NCBI RefSeq assembly: GCF_004365175.1
Contig: NZ_SOCE01000001.1
Coordinates: forward strand, 1,909,154-1,973,153
Length of the DNA stretch: 64,000 nt
Source: Kribbella voronezhensis
GTDB taxonomy: Bacteria; Actinomycetota; Actinomycetes; Propionibacteriales; Kribbellaceae
Direction of reading: 5' to 3'
Of the stretch, positions 8,062 to 19,441 are shown piece by piece (position 1 is the stretch's first letter; every line of letters starts with the position of its first letter). Under the pieces are notes generated by a model, which searched no databases, had not been told where the DNA came from, and was given only the letters and a program-made list of their open reading frames with translations. Made by a program: the position numbers and the translations under genes.

Positions 8062-8143
8062 GCCAGAGTGGTGGAATGGCAGACACGCCGGCTTTAGGTG
8101 CCGGTGCCCTTTGGGTGTGAGGGTTCGAGTCCCTCCTCTGGCA
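8062..8143 (+). tRNA. tRNA-Leu (anticodon UAG)
   Basis: 82 nt. The acceptor arm GCCAGAG pairs with CTCTGGC and the discriminator A is at 8143. The anticodon stem CCGGC/GCCGG encloses the loop TTTAGGT, giving anticodon UAG for CUA/CUN leucine codons. There is a long class II variable arm, and GGTTCGAGTCC forms the T arm. CCA is not fully encoded. Confidence 0.95.
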
Positions 8144-8170
8144 CCTTCGTCGTACTGCGGGGAGATTTCC

Positions 8171-8234
8171 CCACGCGGGCTCCTCCGTCGCCCGCTCCCG
8201 CCCACCCCTGGTCGCGGCTCCTCCGTCGCCGCTC
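8171..8234 (+). repeat. paired-hairpin repeat, copy A
   Basis: Two hairpins 39 bp apart with identical 9-nt loops TCCTCCGTC. Stem GCGGGC/GCCCGC (8175-8195) and stem GCGGC/GCCGC (8214-8232) are joined by a linker TCCCGCCCACCCCTGGTC. Confidence 0.85.
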
Positions 8235-8280
8235 GAAAGCACTTCGACAGACGGCTCCTGGTCCTGAGCAACCAAGGACA

Positions 8281-8344
8281 CCCACGCAACTCCTGCGTCG
8301 TTGCTCCCGCCCACCCGTGGTCGCCGGCTCCTCCGTCGCCTGCT
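8281..8344 (+). repeat. paired-hairpin repeat, copy B
   Basis: The first stem is GCAAC/GTTGC with loop TCCTGCGTC (8286-8304). The second is GCCGGC/GCCTGC with loop TCCTCCGTC (8323-8343, one mismatch). The linker is almost the same as in copy A. Both stem arms have changed together relative to copy A, so pairing is kept. Confidence 0.8.
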
Positions 8345-8489
8345 TGAAGCGCTCGGCGTCGAGGTCTGCACAGCATCTGACAACTCTTTGCGCGGAGTCC
8401 TCATCGCAGATGCCCTCTGCACACAGCAGTTCGGTCACAGTCACCACCGCTTGAGCACTGGGCGCCGCCTTCGAAGGCGCACCTACATC

Positions 8490-8546
8490 TCCGCGACGAA
8501 AGAGCCGCGACCACGCGCACGTGAGAGCAGCGGCGAACGAGCCGCG
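8490..8546 (-). repeat. paired-hairpin repeat, degenerate copy C
   Basis: Inverted relative to A and B. The hairpin at 8530-8545 keeps GCGGC/GCCGC but its loop is shortened to 6 nt. The hairpin near 8490-8508 retains the loop family (GACGAAAGA) with a decayed stem. Confidence 0.6.
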
Positions 8547-8712
8547 CGGCGCGCAACAGTCGCGGCGATCGGGTGTTCGGCACCGGCTGCTCGACGACCT
8601 TGCCCTCGATCAGGCGGCCGACGCGGACCACTTCGCCGCTCCGGGAAGCCAGTGAGTTGGCGCGGTTGCTCGCGCTCGGATACGAGCCGGATGAGACGGC
8701 GCGCCTACACCT

Positions 8713-8777
8713 GAGCGGCGACGAAGGAGCCGCGACCAGGGGCGGGCGGGAGCGGCGACGGAGGAGCCGCGTGGGGA
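8713..8777 (-). repeat. paired-hairpin repeat, copy A' (inverted copy of A)
   Basis: Read in reverse it nearly reproduces copy A. Stems GCGGC/GCCGC occur at 8715-8733 (loop GACGAAGGA) and 8752-8770 (loop GACGGAGGA), with the same linker complement. With copy A it forms the outer inverted repeat of the island. Confidence 0.85.
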
Positions 8778-8784
8778 TGTCCGA

Positions 8785-9369
8785 TCAGAGGGTCTCGAGG
8801 TACGCCGTACCGCGCGGGCTCAGTTCGTAGCCGACTTCGAGGCTGTAGGTCAGGCCCAGGTTCTTGAGTTTGCGGACGTCGAGTTTGAAGCCTGCTGTGT
8901 CGCGGCCTACCTCGGCGGCGAGGTCGCCGGCGCGGATGTGGGGTTTGGCCTGGATCTGGCGGAGGGTCGCGGTGGTCCAGGCGCCGTGGCGGCTGAGTTC
9001 GTCGAGCTTGGCCAGCCGGGCGCGGAGGTCCTCGAGATCGGACGGCGAGAGATCCGCTGAGGCGGCCAGTTCTTCGCGCGGGTCCGGGCCTTCGACGAGG
9101 TGGAAGCGGATCAGGAAGGTCGGCCAGTCCTCGTTGCCACGGAGCCGGCGGCGGACGTCCTTGGCGTTGCCGCGGTCGGCGGCGATCACGTCGGGGTCGT
9201 TGTCGGCGAGCAGGTCGGGGTTGATCTGGCTGACGCTGTCGATCTCGATCCGGCCGGCGTTGGTCCGGTACACGCGGCCGGCCACCACCCGCGGCTCGGC
9301 CCAGCGCCGGTACGCCGAGGTGATGCGTCCCTCGGCGACTCCGTCTCGATCCGGTCCGGCGAACAACAT
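8785..9369 (-). CDS. conserved hypothetical protein, possible ASCH-like domain
   Basis: 194 residues. The N-terminal third (DGVAEGRITSAYRRWAEPRVVAGRVYRT..IEI) resembles the ASCH/PUA-like fold used by small RNA- or nucleotide-binding proteins. The C-terminal half (WTTATLRQIQAKPHIRAGDLAAEVGRDTAGFKLDVRKLKNLGLTYS) reads like a winged helix. It starts one base after the rdgB stop, so it is the last gene of the rph-rdgB operon. That neighbourhood (RNA processing and nucleotide-pool cleaning) fits a nucleic-acid-related role, but this is inference and the domain call is by eye. Confidence 0.7.
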   Translation of the reverse strand: MLFAGPDRDGVAEGRITSAYRRWAEPRVVAGRVYRTNAGRIEIDSVSQINPDLLADNDPDVIAADRGNAKDVRRRLRGNEDWPTFLIRFHLVEGPDPREELAASADLSPSDLEDLRARLAKLDELSRHGAWTTATLRQIQAKPHIRAGDLAAEVGRDTAGFKLDVRKLKNLGLTYSLEVGYELSPRGTAYLETL

Positions 9370-9370
9370 C

Positions 9371-9976
9371 TCAGGCTCCCAGTGCTTTGGCGACGATCGG
9401 GGCCAGCGCCCGCAGCGCCTTGCCCCGGTGACTGATGGCGTCCTTCTCCTCGATCGACAGCTCGGCCGTGGTCCGGTCGTAGCCCTCGGCCTGGAACAGC
9501 ACGTCGTACCCGAAACCGCCGGTACCGCGCAGTTCGCGGATCACCGAGCCGCGCATCTCGCCGCGAACGATCTCGTCCTCGGCACCCGGCCGGCAGAACG
9601 CGATGGCCGCGACGAAGGAGGCGCCGCGGCGTTCGTCCGGGACATCTTCCAGCTGCCCGAGGAGCAGGAGGTTGTTCGCGTGGTTGTCCTTCAACGGACC
9701 GGACCAGCGGGCCGACAGTACGCCGGGCATCCCGTTCAGCGCGTCGACGCAGATTCCGCTGTCGTCGGCGATCGACGGCAGCCCGGTCGCAGCGAGTGCG
9801 GCGTGCGCCTTGAGCAGAGCGTTGCCCTCGAACGTCGGCTCCGTCTCGGGCGGTTCCTCGTACGGCGTGACGTCGGCGAGCCCGAGCACCTCGATGCCGG
9901 GCACGATCGGGGTGAGGATGCGGCGCAACTCCTCGAGCTTCTTCTGGTTGTTCGATGCCAGTAGCACCTTGCTCAC
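9371..9976 (-). CDS. rdgB: XTP/dITP diphosphatase (non-canonical purine NTP pyrophosphatase)
   Basis: 201 residues from GTG 9976; the GTG overlaps the rph stop (GTGA, 9973-9976). HAM1/RdgB signatures are present: [13 protein letters not shown] at the N terminus, [13 protein letters not shown], the metal-binding [12 protein letters not shown], and [11 protein letters not shown] with [18 protein letters not shown] near the end. It hydrolyses ITP, dITP and XTP to the monophosphates and keeps deaminated purines out of DNA and RNA. Pairing with rph is conserved in actinobacteria. Confidence 0.95.
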   Translation of the reverse strand: MSKVLLASNNQKKLEELRRILTPIVPGIEVLGLADVTPYEEPPETEPTFEGNALLKAHAALAATGLPSIADDSGICVDALNGMPGVLSARWSGPLKDNHANNLLLLGQLEDVPDERRGASFVAAIAFCRPGAEDEIVRGEMRGSVIRELRGTGGFGYDVLFQAEGYDRTTAELSIEEKDAISHRGKALRALAPIVAKALGA

Positions 9977-10689
9977 GCGAGCGCCTCCTGCTGCAGCTTG
10001 GTGAGCTCGGCGCACCCGGCCGAACCGAGCTCGAGCAACGCGTCGAGTTCGGCGCGATCGAACGGCGCGCCTTCGGCCGTACCCTGCACCTCGATGAACT
10101 TGCCGTCGCCGGTGAGCACCAGGTTCATGTCGGTCTCGGCCCGGACGTCCTCTTCGTAGCAGAGGTCGAGCATCGGGGCGCCGTCGATGATCCCGACGGA
10201 CACCGCGGAGACCGAGCCCGTCAACGGTTCGCCCTTCAGCGCCTTGCGGTCGCGCAGGAACGACACGGCGTCCGCGAGCGCGACGTACGCGCCGGTGATC
10301 GCCGCCGTCCGGGTGCCGCCGTCGGCCTGCAGTACGTCGCAGTCGAGCAGGATCGTGTTCTCACCGAGCGCCTTGTAGTCGATCACGGCGCGCAGGGACC
10401 GGCCGATCAGCCGGGAGATCTCGTGCGTACGGCCGCCGATCCGGCCCTTCACCGACTCACGGTCCGAGCGGGTGTTGGTCGACCGCGGCAGCATCGCGTA
10501 CTCCGCGCTCACCCAGCCCAGCCCCGAACCCTTGCGCCAGCGCGGTACACCCTCGGTGACGCTGGCCGCACACAGCACCCGGGTCTTGCCGAACTCGACC
10601 AGCACCGACCCCTCGGCATGGTCGAGCCACTTCCGGGTCAGGGTCACCGGCCGGAGCTGATCAGGTGTACGTCCATCGATACGAGCCAT
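9973..10689 (-). CDS. rph: ribonuclease PH
   Basis: 238 residues from ATG 10689 ([16 protein letters not shown]). RNase PH family features are continuous: [30 protein letters not shown] with the phosphate-binding arginines, [10 protein letters not shown], and [18 protein letters not shown]. It trims the 3' ends of tRNA precursors phosphorolytically, forming a hexameric ring. It is translationally coupled to rdgB. The upstream SGNH hydrolase gene ends 10 bp before it and is probably co-transcribed. Confidence 0.96.
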   Translation of the reverse strand: MARIDGRTPDQLRPVTLTRKWLDHAEGSVLVEFGKTRVLCAASVTEGVPRWRKGSGLGWVSAEYAMLPRSTNTRSDRESVKGRIGGRTHEISRLIGRSLRAVIDYKALGENTILLDCDVLQADGGTRTAAITGAYVALADAVSFLRDRKALKGEPLTGSVSAVSVGIIDGAPMLDLCYEEDVRAETDMNLVLTGDGKFIEVQGTAEGAPFDRAELDALLELGSAGCAELTKLQQEALA

Positions 10690-10699
10690 GCCCGAAACC

Positions 10700-11524
10700 C
10701 TAAGCCTGAACCTCCTGTACCTCCGCATCGGCGGCGGGACGGACGTGGGTGAGGGCCATGTGGGCGGCCCAGGGGGCCAGATCTCGGGCGCGGCGAGCCA
10801 GCCAAGGGGTGCCTTCTCGGAGCATCCACAGGGTGTCTGCCCACTTGGACGGCGTATCCCCGGCGCAGTCCAGGGCGGGCGGCACAGCGATCCGTACGCC
10901 GTGGCGCTGCAACTCATCGGCGAAGGCACGTGCCAGTCGCCGGTGCCCGCGTTCGCCGGGATGCAGGCGATCAACGCTCCAGAAGTCGCGCCGGTAGACC
11001 TCGGGGTAGCCGGCCATGTCGATCCGAATCCCGCCGAACCGGGCGAAGAGTTCGTCGTACGCCAGATTCACCTGCTCGATCCGCTGCCACAACGGCCGCC
11101 GCAGCCACGAAGGCAGGCCGAACACCTGACCGTGATCGTGGAAGCGGACCGTCAGCAGCAGCGCACCGCGCGTCGTCAACTGCTCCCCGCAGTACTGCAG
11201 GCAGTCGCGGATCTCACGGGCATCGAAGGTCGAGCGGAGCGTGTCGTTGATCCCGACGATCACTGAGGCAACGTCGATCGGACCGGAGCCGCTCGCTGGG
11301 AGTTGCTCCGCGGCGACCATCGGTGCGGTGGCACCGCTGGTGGCGAAGTTGGCGAACGTCACACGGTGGGAGCTGCCCAGGGAGTCGGCGAGCAGCGAGG
11401 CCCAGCCTCGCCACCCCTCCCCCGGGCGCGCGCCGGCACCGGAAAGATCGGTCGTACTGCCGTTCATCGGGTCTCCGACGCCCACGGTCGTCGAGTCGCC
11501 CAGTGCCACATAGTGGAGGCTCAC
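10700..11524 (-). CDS. SGNH/GDSL-family hydrolase
   Basis: 274 residues without signal peptide, so cytoplasmic. SGNH blocks are visible: block [10 protein letters not shown] with nucleophile Ser11, a Gly block [10 protein letters not shown], block [12 protein letters not shown] with the Asn, and block [12 protein letters not shown] with the Asp-His pair. Such enzymes are esterases, lipases or acyl-hydrolases; the substrate cannot be told. The last 60 residues lie beyond the catalytic domain and are predicted helical. The gene sits between the MBL/murI part and rph, a position where related actinobacteria usually have no gene, so it looks like an insertion. Confidence 0.85.
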   Translation of the reverse strand: MSLHYVALGDSTTVGVGDPMNGSTTDLSGAGARPGEGWRGWASLLADSLGSSHRVTFANFATSGATAPMVAAEQLPASGSGPIDVASVIVGINDTLRSTFDAREIRDCLQYCGEQLTTRGALLLTVRFHDHGQVFGLPSWLRRPLWQRIEQVNLAYDELFARFGGIRIDMAGYPEVYRRDFWSVDRLHPGERGHRRLARAFADELQRHGVRIAVPPALDCAGDTPSKWADTLWMLREGTPWLARRARDLAPWAAHMALTHVRPAADAEVQEVQA

Positions 11525-11607
11525 GTTCCGCCATGGTGACGGGCCAGAACAAGGGATGGGCGCAGCTCAGATGGCCGGTTGGTGGACGCCACCTGATGAG
11601 CCGGGTG

Positions 11608-11637
11608 TTGAAGAGCGCAACTGTCCAGACATAGGCT
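11608..11637 (+). promoter_or_regulatory. candidate sigma-70-type promoter for the oxidoreductase gene
   Basis: TTGAAG (11608-11613), an 18-bp spacer and TAGGCT (11632-11637) lie 34 bp upstream of the ATG. An AT-rich TTAAACAAACA follows directly. Confidence 0.5.
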
Positions 11638-11671
11638 TAAACAAACACCTACGTGCAGGAGTTGCCTGATT

Positions 11672-12847
11672 ATGACTGATCTTCGGTTCGGCGTGGTGGG
11701 ACTCGGTGCCCGCAGCGGGATCGCCCGGCATGCGCACCAGCCCGGCCAGGGCTCGGCGATCGTCGCCGTCTGCGACCCGGTCGGCGCCCAGCAGCAGGCC
11801 GCCCTCGACAGCTACCCCGAGGCGAAGGCGTACGGCGACCACAAGGAACTGCTCGACCTCAACCTCGACGGCGTCTTCCTGACCACGCCCGACGACCTCC
11901 ACGAGGATCCAGCGATCGACTTCCTCCAGGCCGGCGTCGCCGTGTTCGTGGAGAAGCCGTTGGCGATCACCACGGCCGGGTGCGACCGGGTGCTGCAGGC
12001 GGCGTACGACAGCGGCTCGCGCCTGTACGTCGGGCACAACATGCGCCACATGCCCGTCGTACAGACGATGCGGGAGCTGATCCAGTCGGGCGCGATCGGT
12101 GAGGTGAAGACGATCTGGTGCCGGCACTTCGTCGGGCACGGCGGCGACTTCTACTTCAAGGACTGGCACGCCGACCGGCGCCGGACCACCAGCCTGCTGT
12201 TGCAGAAGGGTGCCCACGACATCGATGTGATGCACTGGCTGGCCGATGGTTACACGACCAGGGCGAACGCGCTCGGCGGACTGGTCCTGTACGGCGGGAT
12301 CGAGGACCGCCAGGATCGCTCGGGCCAGCGGTTCGCCGACTTCGTCTCCGAGGACAACTGGCCACCCTTGGAGCAGAAGGGTCTCGCGCCGGTGCTGGAC
12401 GTCGAGGACCTGTCGATGGCGAATCTCCAACTGGACAACGGGGTTTTCCTCACCTACCAGCAGTGCCACTTCACCCCGGACTACTGGCGCAACTACACGG
12501 TGATCGGCACGGCCGGGCGGCTGGAGAACTTCGGCGACGGTCCGGGCGGTGTCGTGAAGGTGTGGAACAGCCGACGGTCCGGTTACCGCGAGGACGCCGA
12601 CATCGTGGTCGAGATCCCGAGCGCGGACGGCGGGCACGCGGGCGCGGATCCTCGCCTGGTGGCGGAATTCGTCAACTTCGTTCGCGACGGCGGCACGACC
12701 ATCACCTCGCCGATCGCGGCCCGCGCGGCCGTTGCCGCCGGCCACGCCGCCACCACGTCCCTGCGCTCCAACGGCGCTCCGGTCGACATCCCGGCACTGG
12801 ACCCGGCACTGATCGAGTACTTCGACCGTGGCCAGTCCCGGCCCTAG
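11672..12847 (+). CDS. Gfo/Idh/MocA-family NAD(P)-dependent oxidoreductase
   Basis: 391 residues. The N-terminal Rossmann domain begins FGVVGLGARSGIARHA and continues to VFVEKPLAI, the conserved EKP catalytic-lysine motif. The C-terminal alpha/beta substrate domain contains GAHDIDVMHWLADG with the paired His residues. Members oxidise or reduce sugars, inositols and glycosides; the substrate is unknown here. It is transcribed alone, against all its neighbours, inside the rph/MBL/murI region. Its TAG stop shares the palindrome CTAG (12844-12847) with the stop of the converging alpha/beta hydrolase gene. Confidence 0.88.
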   Translation: MTDLRFGVVGLGARSGIARHAHQPGQGSAIVAVCDPVGAQQQAALDSYPEAKAYGDHKELLDLNLDGVFLTTPDDLHEDPAIDFLQAGVAVFVEKPLAITTAGCDRVLQAAYDSGSRLYVGHNMRHMPVVQTMRELIQSGAIGEVKTIWCRHFVGHGGDFYFKDWHADRRRTTSLLLQKGAHDIDVMHWLADGYTTRANALGGLVLYGGIEDRQDRSGQRFADFVSEDNWPPLEQKGLAPVLDVEDLSMANLQLDNGVFLTYQQCHFTPDYWRNYTVIGTAGRLENFGDGPGGVVKVWNSRRSGYREDADIVVEIPSADGGHAGADPRLVAEFVNFVRDGGTTITSPIAARAAVAAGHAATTSLRSNGAPVDIPALDPALIEYFDRGQSRP

Positions 12848-13674
12848 CTGATCAGCTCGGTAAGGACTGCTCGTACGGCGTCCGGTCGCTCGCGGTAGAG
12901 CGAGTGGCCGGCGCCTTCGATCAGCCGGAACTCGTGCTGGGCAACGTGCCCGGCCAGTTCCCGTACTGCGCTTGCCGGGCGCGGGTCGCCGTCGCCGTGC
13001 ACGAACCACACCGGCGCGGTGACGGCAGCCGCAGTACGAGCGCGGTCTTCGTCGGACCAGGCGTTGGTCTCGGCGTTGATCGCGCGATTGGCCGCGAAGT
13101 TGATCGGATACGGAGCGGCCGCATCCTCCAGGGCCCATCCCCAGGCACGCTCACGATCGGCGTGATCGGTGAACCAGGACAGCGCGCGGAACTCCGTTTC
13201 CTCTTCCTGCGTTCGCTTTCTGCCGACCAGTTGCTCGAGCCGCGCGGCCTGTGAGGGCGTCATCCGGCGCAGTTGCTCCGCCTCGGCCTGAGCCAGCCAG
13301 TCACCCGCCCCGGCGCCGCCGAGGTAGCCGACCCGCAGAACGCTGTCCGGGTACGCCGCCGCGTAGGTCAGCGCCAGCGTGGCGCCGAACGAGTGGCCGA
13401 TGACAACGATCTTCTCGTGACCCCAATGCAGCCGCAGTTCCTCGATGTCGTCCTGCAGCCGCCGCATCGACTGATCGTCCGACGGGCCGGAACCACCGCA
13501 GCCCCGCTGATCGAACCGATGCACGACTGTCCGGTCGTCGATCAACCTCGCGATCGGCTCCAGGTAGTCCCACAGGCCGGGGCCGCCGTGCAGAAGAACG
13601 ACAGGCGGCGCGGCGGACGGCGTACCGGTTGTCATTGTGCGCAGGCGTACGCCGTCCGACAGCTCGACGTCCAT
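12844..13674 (-). CDS. alpha/beta hydrolase (proline iminopeptidase-like)
   Basis: 276 residues. The oxyanion motif LLHGGPG (residues 27-33), the strand FDQRGCGGSG typical of prolyl iminopeptidases, and the nucleophile elbow GHSFG (Ser95) are visible. The acid and histidine lie in HGDGDPRP and EGAGHSLY near the C terminus. The cap region is helical and charged. Prolyl iminopeptidase is the closest match I can recognise, but small epoxide hydrolases and esterases share these motifs, so the substrate is open. The ATG overlaps the stop of the MBL gene upstream (ATGA at 13672-13676), so it is translationally coupled to it. Confidence 0.85.
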   Translation of the reverse strand: MDVELSDGVRLRTMTTGTPSAAPPVVLLHGGPGLWDYLEPIARLIDDRTVVHRFDQRGCGGSGPSDDQSMRRLQDDIEELRLHWGHEKIVVIGHSFGATLALTYAAAYPDSVLRVGYLGGAGAGDWLAQAEAEQLRRMTPSQAARLEQLVGRKRTQEEETEFRALSWFTDHADRERAWGWALEDAAAPYPINFAANRAINAETNAWSDEDRARTAAAVTAPVWFVHGDGDPRPASAVRELAGHVAQHEFRLIEGAGHSLYRERPDAVRAVLTELIS

Positions 13675-14420
13675 CAGATCTCGAAGACGGCGTTCGGCGT
13701 CGCGACCAGGACCTCGCCCGGGAAGGTGCGGCGAGCACCTTCCGCCTGGACCAAGCGGTTGAACCAGGGTGGGACATGGGTGATGACGAGCCGCTTCACT
13801 CCCGCGCGCTTGGCGTGCTCGCCGGCGTCGGCGGGAGTGAGGTGGAGGTCGACCGGATTGTTCGGGTCGTCGTCCTTGAGGGCAGCCTCCGACAGCAGCA
13901 GATCGGCACCGCGGGCGAACTCGATCAGTGCGTCGTTCGGCCCGGTGTCGCCGGTGAAGACGAGGGCTTTGTTGCCGTGTTCAACCCTGATCGAGTACGC
14001 CGGCACCGGGTGGACCGCCGATATCGTGCGGACGGTGAAGGGGCCGATCTGCTGGATCTCCTGCCAGACGTGGAATTCCAGCTCCTCCTCCATCCCCGGA
14101 TCCTCGGGAAGGTCGTAGGCAAGCGCCATCCGGGCGGCCGTGCCGGGCGGGCCGAAGACCGGGATGCGGGGGAACGGCGAGGCAGGCGAGTACTTCGCCG
14201 AGACGTAGAGCCCGCACAGATCCATGCAGTGGTCGGGATGCAGGTGGGACAGGCCGATCGCGCCGATCTCGGGCACGCTCAGATGCCGTTGCAGTGCGCC
14301 CAATGCGCCGCTGCCCAGGTCGAGCACGAGCTGGAATCCGTCCGCACTGACCAGATAGCTCGAGGCGGGCGAGTCCGGTCCGGGGACTGACCCGGAGCAG
14401 CCGAGCACGGTGAGCTTCAT
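13674..14420 (-). CDS. MBL-fold phosphodiesterase, Rv1339-like
   Basis: 248 residues. The metallo-beta-lactamase motif SHLHPDH (His59, His61, Asp63, His64) and later FTGDTGPND and ITHVPPW place it with RNase Z/cyclic-nucleotide phosphodiesterase-type enzymes. It occupies the murI-rph position of M. tuberculosis Rv1339, a protein reported to hydrolyse cAMP; carrying that activity over is inference from synteny and family. No ribosome-binding site precedes the ATG. Instead TAATGT lies 7 bp upstream, suggesting a leaderless mRNA. It is coupled to the downstream hydrolase gene. Confidence 0.82.
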   Translation of the reverse strand: MKLTVLGCSGSVPGPDSPASSYLVSADGFQLVLDLGSGALGALQRHLSVPEIGAIGLSHLHPDHCMDLCGLYVSAKYSPASPFPRIPVFGPPGTAARMALAYDLPEDPGMEEELEFHVWQEIQQIGPFTVRTISAVHPVPAYSIRVEHGNKALVFTGDTGPNDALIEFARGADLLLSEAALKDDDPNNPVDLHLTPADAGEHAKRAGVKRLVITHVPPWFNRLVQAEGARRTFPGEVLVATPNAVFEI

Positions 14421-14427
14421 ACCTTGA

Positions 14428-14433
14428 ACATTA
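14428..14433 (-). promoter_or_regulatory. -10 element of leaderless MBL gene
   Basis: TAATGT on the minus strand ends 7 bp before the ATG at 14420, the spacing expected when transcription begins at or next to the start codon. Confidence 0.5.
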
Positions 14434-14538
14434 CCGGCGGGTTGACCGCTTCGCAGACGACATCAGGGCGTACCGGTGCCGTGGACAACAGAACGGGCAG
14501 CCGCCGATGCGAGCTGCATCACACCCACCTCCGCGTGT

Positions 14539-15342
14539 CTACCGAACCCAGGCGAACTGGTCGACCCCGGACAGCACCGGACCGAGGAACCGCGAGCCGA
14601 TCGCCGCGAACTCGGCCGGATTGCCGGTGGTCACGAACCGGTGCTGCGGGGCGGGCAACGTGCCGTCCCGTAACAGCCCGCTCTTCGTGAGGACGCCGTA
14701 CACGTCCTTCGCGCACTCCTCGGCGCTGCTCACCAGGCTGACCTCGTCGCCCATCACGTACGAGATGACGCCGGTCAGCAACGGGTAGTGGGTGCAACCG
14801 AGGATGAGTGTGTCGACGCCGGCCTCGACCAGCGGATCGAGATACTCGTGGGCCGCCGCGAGCAGCTCCGGGCCGGAGGTCACCCCGGCCTCGACGAAGT
14901 CCACGAAACTCGGGCACGCCTGGGTGAGCAGGTCCACCTGCGGCGCGGCCGCGAACGCATCCTCGTAAGCGAGTGAGGACGCCGTGGCACGGGTGCAGAT
15001 CACGCCGACGTGATTGTTGCGGGTGGCAGCGACCGCGCGACGGGCCGCCGGCAGGATCACCTCCACCACCGGTACGTCGTACCGCTCGCGGGCGTCGCGG
15101 AGCATCGCGGCGCTGGCCGAGTTGCAGGCGATCACGAGCATCTTCACGCCGCCCTCGACCAGGTGGTCCAGGCACTCCAGCGCGTACTCCCGGACCTCGG
15201 CGATCGGCTTCGGACCGTACGGCTGGCGGGCCGTGTCGCCCAGGTAGAGGATCGGCTCGTGCGGCAACTGGTCGAGCACCGCGCGTGCCACGGTCAGCCC
15301 GCCGAAGCCGGAGTCGAAGATGCCGATCGGTGCGTCTGCCAC
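14539..15342 (-). CDS. murI: glutamate racemase
   Basis: 267 residues, full length. [15 protein letters not shown] opens the family pattern. The two catalytic cysteines are Cys73 in IACNSASA and Cys183 in GCTHYPLL. It interconverts L- and D-glutamate in the cytoplasm to supply D-Glu for peptidoglycan. It lies 118 bp upstream of the MBL gene on the same strand, as in mycobacteria. Confidence 0.96.
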   Translation of the reverse strand: MADAPIGIFDSGFGGLTVARAVLDQLPHEPILYLGDTARQPYGPKPIAEVREYALECLDHLVEGGVKMLVIACNSASAAMLRDARERYDVPVVEVILPAARRAVAATRNNHVGVICTRATASSLAYEDAFAAAPQVDLLTQACPSFVDFVEAGVTSGPELLAAAHEYLDPLVEAGVDTLILGCTHYPLLTGVISYVMGDEVSLVSSAEECAKDVYGVLTKSGLLRDGTLPAPQHRFVTTGNPAEFAAIGSRFLGPVLSGVDQFAWVR

Positions 15343-15522
15343 AGCTCGAACCCTAGCCGGGACCGCCGACAGGTCCGGCAGCGGGCAACCGAGTTGGTGA
15401 GGCTAACCTGAGAACGGAAACGACACGCCGGAGTTGTCCACATCTTTACTCCCAGGAATTGCATTGTGACGTGACCCAGGCCACTCTTAACGGATGTGTT
15501 TCCAACCGCCCCTTGCGATGCC

Positions 15523-15894
15523 ATGAATTTGGCAGTCCAGTTCGCGGTGGCTTTGAGTTCCACCGCCGCACCGAATCCGCAACCGAGCACCAACGCCGCG
15601 GCCGCAGGGCACGCCGCCGGCCAGGCCGCGGAAACGACCTCGGGCAGTACCGCGGCAGACATCGGCTCGGCCCTCGGGCCGACCGGGATGCTGCTCCTGC
15701 TCGCGATCGCCGTCTTTGCCGTCTACGTCATCTCGCTCTCGCTGCACCCGAACGCCAAGTGCGGGCGCTGCAACGGGGCCGGACGGCACAAAGGCACCAT
15801 CTTCACCTACGCCCAACGCCCCTGCAGCAGCTGCAAGGGCCGCGGCACTCATCCCCGGCTAGGACGAAAGCTGCTGTTCAAACAGTCCACCTGA
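15523..15894 (+). CDS. membrane protein with DnaJ-type CxxC zinc motifs
   Basis: 123 residues from ATG 15523; a GTG at 15496 in the same frame would add 9 residues. A hydrophobic N terminus and Ala/Thr-rich stretch are followed by one strong membrane segment (MLLLLAIAVFAVYVISLSL, about 56-76). A tail of two motifs follows, CGRCNGAGRHKG and CSSCKGRG, like half of the DnaJ zinc-binding repeat. The zinc module is predicted on the side of the membrane following the single TM helix. Function is unknown. It diverges from murI and is followed 86 bp later by the UvrA-like gene. Confidence 0.75.
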   Translation: MNLAVQFAVALSSTAAPNPQPSTNAAAAGHAAGQAAETTSGSTAADIGSALGPTGMLLLLAIAVFAVYVISLSLHPNAKCGRCNGAGRHKGTIFTYAQRPCSSCKGRGTHPRLGRKLLFKQST

Positions 15895-15967
15895 CCCGGT
15901 AGCAGTTCCGGCAGGCGCCCCGCCCGGCGCCCGCTCCGGCGCGCCGAATTCTGTCGGCGGCCCTGGG

Positions 15968-15973
15968 TACGTT
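15968..15973 (+). promoter_or_regulatory. -10 element of leaderless uvrA-like gene
   Basis: TACGTT is followed by 7 bp and the ATG at 15981. This argues against using the TTG at 15972, which would fall inside the -10. Confidence 0.5.
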
Positions 15974-15980
15974 GACGGTC

Positions 15981-18209
<2,229 letters not shown>

Positions 18210-18211
18210 GC

Positions 18212-19440
<1,229 letters not shown>

Positions 19441-19441
19441 C

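Larger units (their letters stand above)
8144..8784. other. repeat-rich island without intact gene (641 bp)
   Basis: The region between tRNA-Leu and the gene ending at 8785 has no open frame with a convincing start or recognisable family. It contains four paired-hairpin repeats arranged A, B on one strand and C, A' on the other, so the outer pair forms a near-identical inverted repeat of about 65 bp enclosing roughly 480 bp. A stretch read on the minus strand near 8560-8640 (GEVVRVGRLIEGKVVEQPVP) looks faintly protein-like and may be a decayed gene. This could be a REP/MITE-like element next to a tRNA, but no target duplication or transposase was found. Confidence 0.6.

Noticed and set aside
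8094..8447. A minus-strand frame ending inside the tRNA (VPEEGLEPSHPKGTGT)
   Set aside because: This is the familiar false protein obtained by translating a class II tRNA in reverse.
9600..9635. A sequence resembling the paired-hairpin loop (GCGACGAAGGAGGCGCC) inside rdgB
   Set aside because: It lies in a conserved coding stretch (FVAAIAF), lacks the second hairpin and linker, and is most likely chance similarity.
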